A DNA stretch of 64,000 nucleotides from positions 4,092,001-4,156,000 of the forward strand of contig OX637295.1 in the NCBI GenBank assembly GCA_951799445.1. The letters are read 5' to 3'. Made by a program: the position numbers and the translations under genes. The notes under the pieces are model-generated. The model searched no databases. It was not told where the DNA came from and saw only the letters and a list, made by a program, of their open reading frames with translations. Source of the stretch: Pseudisothecium myosuroides (Eukaryota > Streptophyta > Bryopsida > Hypnales > Lembophyllaceae). Positions within the stretch are counted from its first letter, which is position 1, and every line of letters begins with the position of its first letter. Shown piece after piece: positions 60,348 to 64,000 of this stretch.

Positions 60348-61330
60348 CCACTAAAGGACCAAGCTACGATTTTTGGCAACATAGCAATTTTGTGCAACTC
60401 AATATGAATGGAAATTTTGTTTTTTCTTTGAAACTTTCACACACCTTGGGAACAAGTTTTTTTTTAAGGCCCAACAATTTTCATAACTTTTGACTACATA
60501 GTTTAAAAGTTATTGCATGGTTTGTAGTTTGTTTCTTAGCTTGCGCAGTCCAAGTAGATAAAAAAAATTGCTTTTATAGAAATAAATATTTGAAATTGGT
60601 TTTCTAGATTTGTTTATACGTGGAAAAATTTGGATCATTCCATTTTGATTAATGAGATGAAAGTTATGAGAAGTTTTAGTTTGCGGGCAACAATGGGTCC
60701 TCTACTCTAAAATAAACTTTGAAATCCTTTACTTTATTCAATTTTCAATATTTTTTGAAAAAAAAATAAAATCATAGGGTGCAGATTGTTTATTCCTCCC
60801 TTTATTTTTGAAAACGATTTGTGTTTCCTTTATAAAATACAAAGCAAACACAGGTCTTTTCAAAAACAAAGGTAGTACAACATTACAACTATTGAAATTG
60901 GCATTTTTCTATTCCATAACTAAAGTCTTCACAATTTTGTATTTTGAATCATTTTCTACTTCTTTTTGCTTACTATTTTTTTCTTATATGTTGTACAATT
61001 CCAAATGATTTACAAATTTTCAATCATGAATGAATCCGAAGAAGCACCACTATTTTGGACATTTTTTCATACAAATGTGACCTCGTAAAGTGCAGCTACC
61101 TTGTTTTTTAAATGGCCAAAAAAAGGATTTTTGTAAATTCAAACAATAATATCTTGCAATCCACACGGTGGAAATTTCTGAAATTTTTCCACATCTTCTA
61201 AAACCAACGTCTCACAGGACCCTACGTTTATACATGTCCAAAAATGTTTTTTTTCTAAAATGTGGTATGTATACTAGAAATGGAGCTTGAGAGTGTTTTT
61301 GGTGAAAACATAGTTATGGAACTTTAGGGG
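60348..61330. mobile_element. TTAA-type element, family T1, 983 bp
   Basis: CCACTAAAGGACC / CTTTAGGGG termini with TTAA on both sides (60344-60347, 61331-61334). The interior matches the LRR-inserted copy at 30120. A Stowaway-like insert interrupts it at about 60796-60876, so it is older than that insert. Confidence 0.9.
60796..60876. mobile_element. Degenerate Stowaway-like MITE nested in T1
   Basis: 'ctccctttatttttgaaaac' at the left and 'ttttcaaaaacaaaggtag' at the right form an ~80-bp hairpin like the intact one at 12695. The sister T1 element at 30120 lacks this segment. Confidence 0.65.
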
Positions 61331-61334
61331 TTAA

Positions 61335-62440
61335 GAGAAGTCACCTTGAAATTCATGAAGCCCCAAATTCTCAATTTAACAAATATAGAGTCAGATGCTT
61401 ATGCTTAAAATGTTGTCTTGATAGTGTTCATCAATTTTAGAATGTGCCCAACTTGCCCAGAAGTGTAGTCATTATATTTAAAGTGTTTTCAAGTTCTAAA
61501 GTTGTAATAACACTATCATGTGATTTGTTATTAACAACCAAGCATTCAAATTTCAAATAGAGGATGAAGGCAAATAACACATCCCAAATACACAAAAATG
61601 CGTTTTTTTTCCATCTATTGGTTTTTTTGGAAATTCTTGTTTTAGTTCTTTAATATCTATAAAATATAGATTTCCAAGACTTTGTTTTACAAATATTCTA
61701 CAATATAAAGGGTATTAGTAGGTCTAGCCTGAAAGAGTAATTTTTTCAATTTGAAAAATGATCCTTCACAAAGGACTTGAATTAAAAAATAAAAATAAAA
61801 TTCTTCAAAAATTACAAGGAATTTAAAGGAAAAAGTTCTTGTTAAAATCACAAATATTTAGTCTATAACTCATTTCAAAAGAAAATTTTAATTTTTGGCA
61901 ACAAATTTTATTGAAAAATAATCATTTGTAAACTAAACCCTTTTTTTCAGAAAAAACCTTTTTTTTCAAAAAATATTCATCTTCTCGGACTCCAATGTGA
62001 CAAAATCATCCTTTCATTACTTCTAGTCAACCCTCATAACCTCTCAATTACACAATGCAAATCAAAAAATTTAGTTTTATTCATTCAACTCCTTTGCTTC
62101 TAATGCTTTTGATTGTATGGTTACATTTGACAAATTTCGTCAAAAGTTTTTTCCATAGAGACATTCAAGATCTTATATTTTGAGCATCTTTCTAACCATA
62201 CATACCTTCAACTTTTACATAACATTCTCTAGAATCCTCATCCTCACATAACTAATGTAAGCTTCGATACTGTGATAGTGACAATACATTATGATATGTT
62301 CCATTTTCTTTTGTTAATTTTAGGACCAAACATACAAATCAACAAATATTTGTAGAGAAAGATGTTGGTCAAAAATCCACTGGCAAATGCACTAATGCAG
62401 TACAACCATATGCCATCAATAACTTATCTTGGATTCAAAT
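61335..62440. other. Intergenic DNA; right part shared with 11960-12235
   Basis: 61335-62180 holds nothing recognisable. 62190-62440 is repeated upstream of the family P copy at 12235. Confidence 0.5.
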
Positions 62441-63690
62441 GAAAAGACAACTCTATATATACACATAGGGTGGTAGGAGGTAGAACAACCCATGTGGGAT
62501 AAATAAATTAGAATTTGTAATTTTTCAACCACTTATAGTTAAGTCAAAAGTAGGAATTGTGTTTAAAAGTGAAATTTCAGACCTCATTTAGGCATAGTAG
62601 AATAACTTTTCTCAGAAAACTTTGAGCTAAAAGAAGTTGGTAAATAAAAACAAGTTTCACCTCCAAAAATCCGTTTGGGATTTTTAATCTCCAATCAAAA
62701 GTAATGGATAAATTTCAGAGAGGGGTTGGAATGGACAATTTCTTTAACATTTTAAAAAATCCTCTCTGAAATTTGTCCATAACTTTTGATTGGAGATTGA
62801 AAATCCCAAACGAATTTTTGGAGGTGAAACTTGTCTTCATTTACCAACTTCTTTTAGTTCAAAGTTTTCTGAGAAAAGTTATTCTACTATGCCTAAATGA
62901 GGTCTGAAATTTCACTTTAAACACAATTCCTACTTTTGACTTAACCCCTGAAAGCCCAAGGCCTTTTTTGAACTTCTAGGAATTAGCTCTAAATTGAACA
63001 AAAAGACAACATTTTGATAAGTTGTATCAATTTTTTTTTTAATGTAATTGTACAAATTCAAACTAGACATATTAGAGATTTTATAGGGAAAGAAAACACA
63101 ACAATATTACTCATAAATTGAAAGATTATAATGTTTGAACATGAGGGTGTTAAAATTGCAAAGTGACTTGAAGTCTTTCAATCCTCTTTTCACATGCCAA
63201 ATCTAAAAAGTTGGCTACCAAAAAAATATGCGGTTAAAGGACCTAACATGCATAACCCTAATCCATTTATGGCTTCTCAAAATCTACTCTACAATTTTTT
63301 TAAATGAATTTCTAATGTGAATTTTTCTCCAAGATCTAGTGTATTTGAGGCTCATTCCAAGAGCCCTCAACACTACGGAAAGTCAAGATTGCAATGGTAC
63401 CCTTGCACAAAATCTTGAATAGAAAAATCAGAATCAATCATTTTCAAAATTGGATTTTTGATGCTAAAACTAGACTTCAAAAAGAATTTTTCAAAAATAT
63501 AAACTACCCAAAATAGCAATTTGGTTAGGTTTTATTTAACTTTACAGTATTGTTGACACTAGAATTTGATGCCTCCGGCATTTAGGGGTTCACTATGAGT
63601 AGTTGAGAAACTACAAATTCTAATTTATTTATCCCACATGTGTTGTCCCACCTCCTACCACCCCATGTGTATATATATAGCTTTTCTTCT
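62441..63690. repeat. Palindromic repeat family P with nested TTAA element
   Basis: The left arm 62441-62735 is complementary to 62745-62940 plus 63592-63690 (outermost 'tatatacacatagggtggtagg' against 'ccaccccatgtgtatatata'). The right arm is interrupted at 'ttttgacttaa' by the element 62945-63588. Confidence 0.85.
62945..63588. mobile_element. TTAA-type element nested in palindrome P, 644 bp
   Basis: CCCCTGAAAGCCC start and '..catttagggg' end; left flank TTAA (62941-62944), right flank TTCA (63589-63592, one mutation). The palindrome's other arm gives the expected uninterrupted site 'ttaactat'. The interior differs from T1 and T2. Confidence 0.8.
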
Positions 63691-63702
63691 CCCTTGAAAA
63701 CC

Positions 63703-63840
63703 CAAAATATTATTGGTTTTGTATGAATGCAAGCTAAATATTTGGTTTTTAATGTGTTTTGGAACATTACGACAGACACACAAAAAAAAATAATTAACCA
63801 AACATTTAGCTTGCATTCATACAAAACCAATAATATTTTG
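63703..63840. repeat. 45-bp near-perfect inverted repeat (hairpin)
   Basis: 63703-63747 is the reverse complement of 63796-63840 with about one mismatch (contains 'gtatgaatgcaagc' / 'gcttgcattcatac'), with a ~48-bp loop. It abuts the end of palindrome P. It may be a small foldback element; target duplication not evident. Confidence 0.85.
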
Positions 63841-64000
63841 AGTTTTCAAAATACACAATGTATGGGAGTAGAACGTTGGTTATTATGTGTTTGGTTCAAT
63901 GGGTGTATGATTTCTAGTTTTGTTTTAATTTTTAATTTACCTTGTACAGTTGCGGTTAGTTGACTTACTCTAACAAATTGAGGCGTGTAAATTAGCTATT

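Overview
The window is nuclear DNA of a land plant. It is AT-rich and intron-containing, with sparse genes and many transposable elements (CACTA, MULE-type and Stowaway MITEs, a tRNA-headed SINE). The most informative gene is a protein kinase-NB-ARC-LRR fusion, an NLR architecture described mainly from mosses. A moss or another non-seed plant is therefore the best guess, but this is inference from architecture. I saw no rRNA, functional tRNA or CRISPR.

Layout. (1) 72-1407 (+): the last three exons of a multi-pass membrane protein with the SxxYH, D and HxxxH signature of the CREST/alkaline-ceramidase/PAQR superfamily. (2) 1659-7372: two adjoining copies of a ~2.3-3.3 kb tandem duplication carrying a foldback element and a TTAA-targeting element with a long TA microsatellite. 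(3) 7724-8503 (-): intronless nuclear gene for plastid ribosomal protein L15, with a TTAA-type element ending ~240 bp upstream of its start. (4) 8744-21094: TE-dominated sequence, including a CACTA element with perfect 3-bp target duplication nested in a TTAA-type element, a 359-bp MULE-type MITE, a Stowaway and a hAT-like MITE. (5) 21263-33115 (+): a decaying kinase-NB-ARC-LRR gene with about 60 LRR units of 24 aa, encoded by 72-bp tandem repeats. It is broken by three in-frame TGA codons, one TAG, two +1 frameshifts and two precise transposon insertions (a 1,772-bp CACTA and a 918-bp TTAA element). Two further exons encode a C-terminal region I do not recognise. (6) 33150-36612: a partial, mutated copy of the 3' end of the CLASP gene plus downstream DNA. 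It holds a MULE-type MITE and a CACTA element; the parental copy at 43.2-44.6 kb provides the empty sites for both. (7) 36613-43240: TTAA elements, a SINE with 15-bp target duplication and a 29-bp truncated tail of the same retroposon type. (8) 44075-54215 (-): a complete CLASP microtubule-associated protein gene; I resolved 21 exons, 1,516 aa, all junctions in phase. (9) 54.2-64 kb: GC-rich CLASP upstream DNA, then AT-rich intergenic DNA with palindromic and TTAA-type elements, including one nested inside another.

The two housekeeping genes (RPL15, CLASP) look intact. The NLR locus looks like a recent pseudogene: its LRR repeats are still near-identical and its breaks are few and identifiable. 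All exon coordinates were derived by hand from GT/AG sites, reading phase and family similarity.
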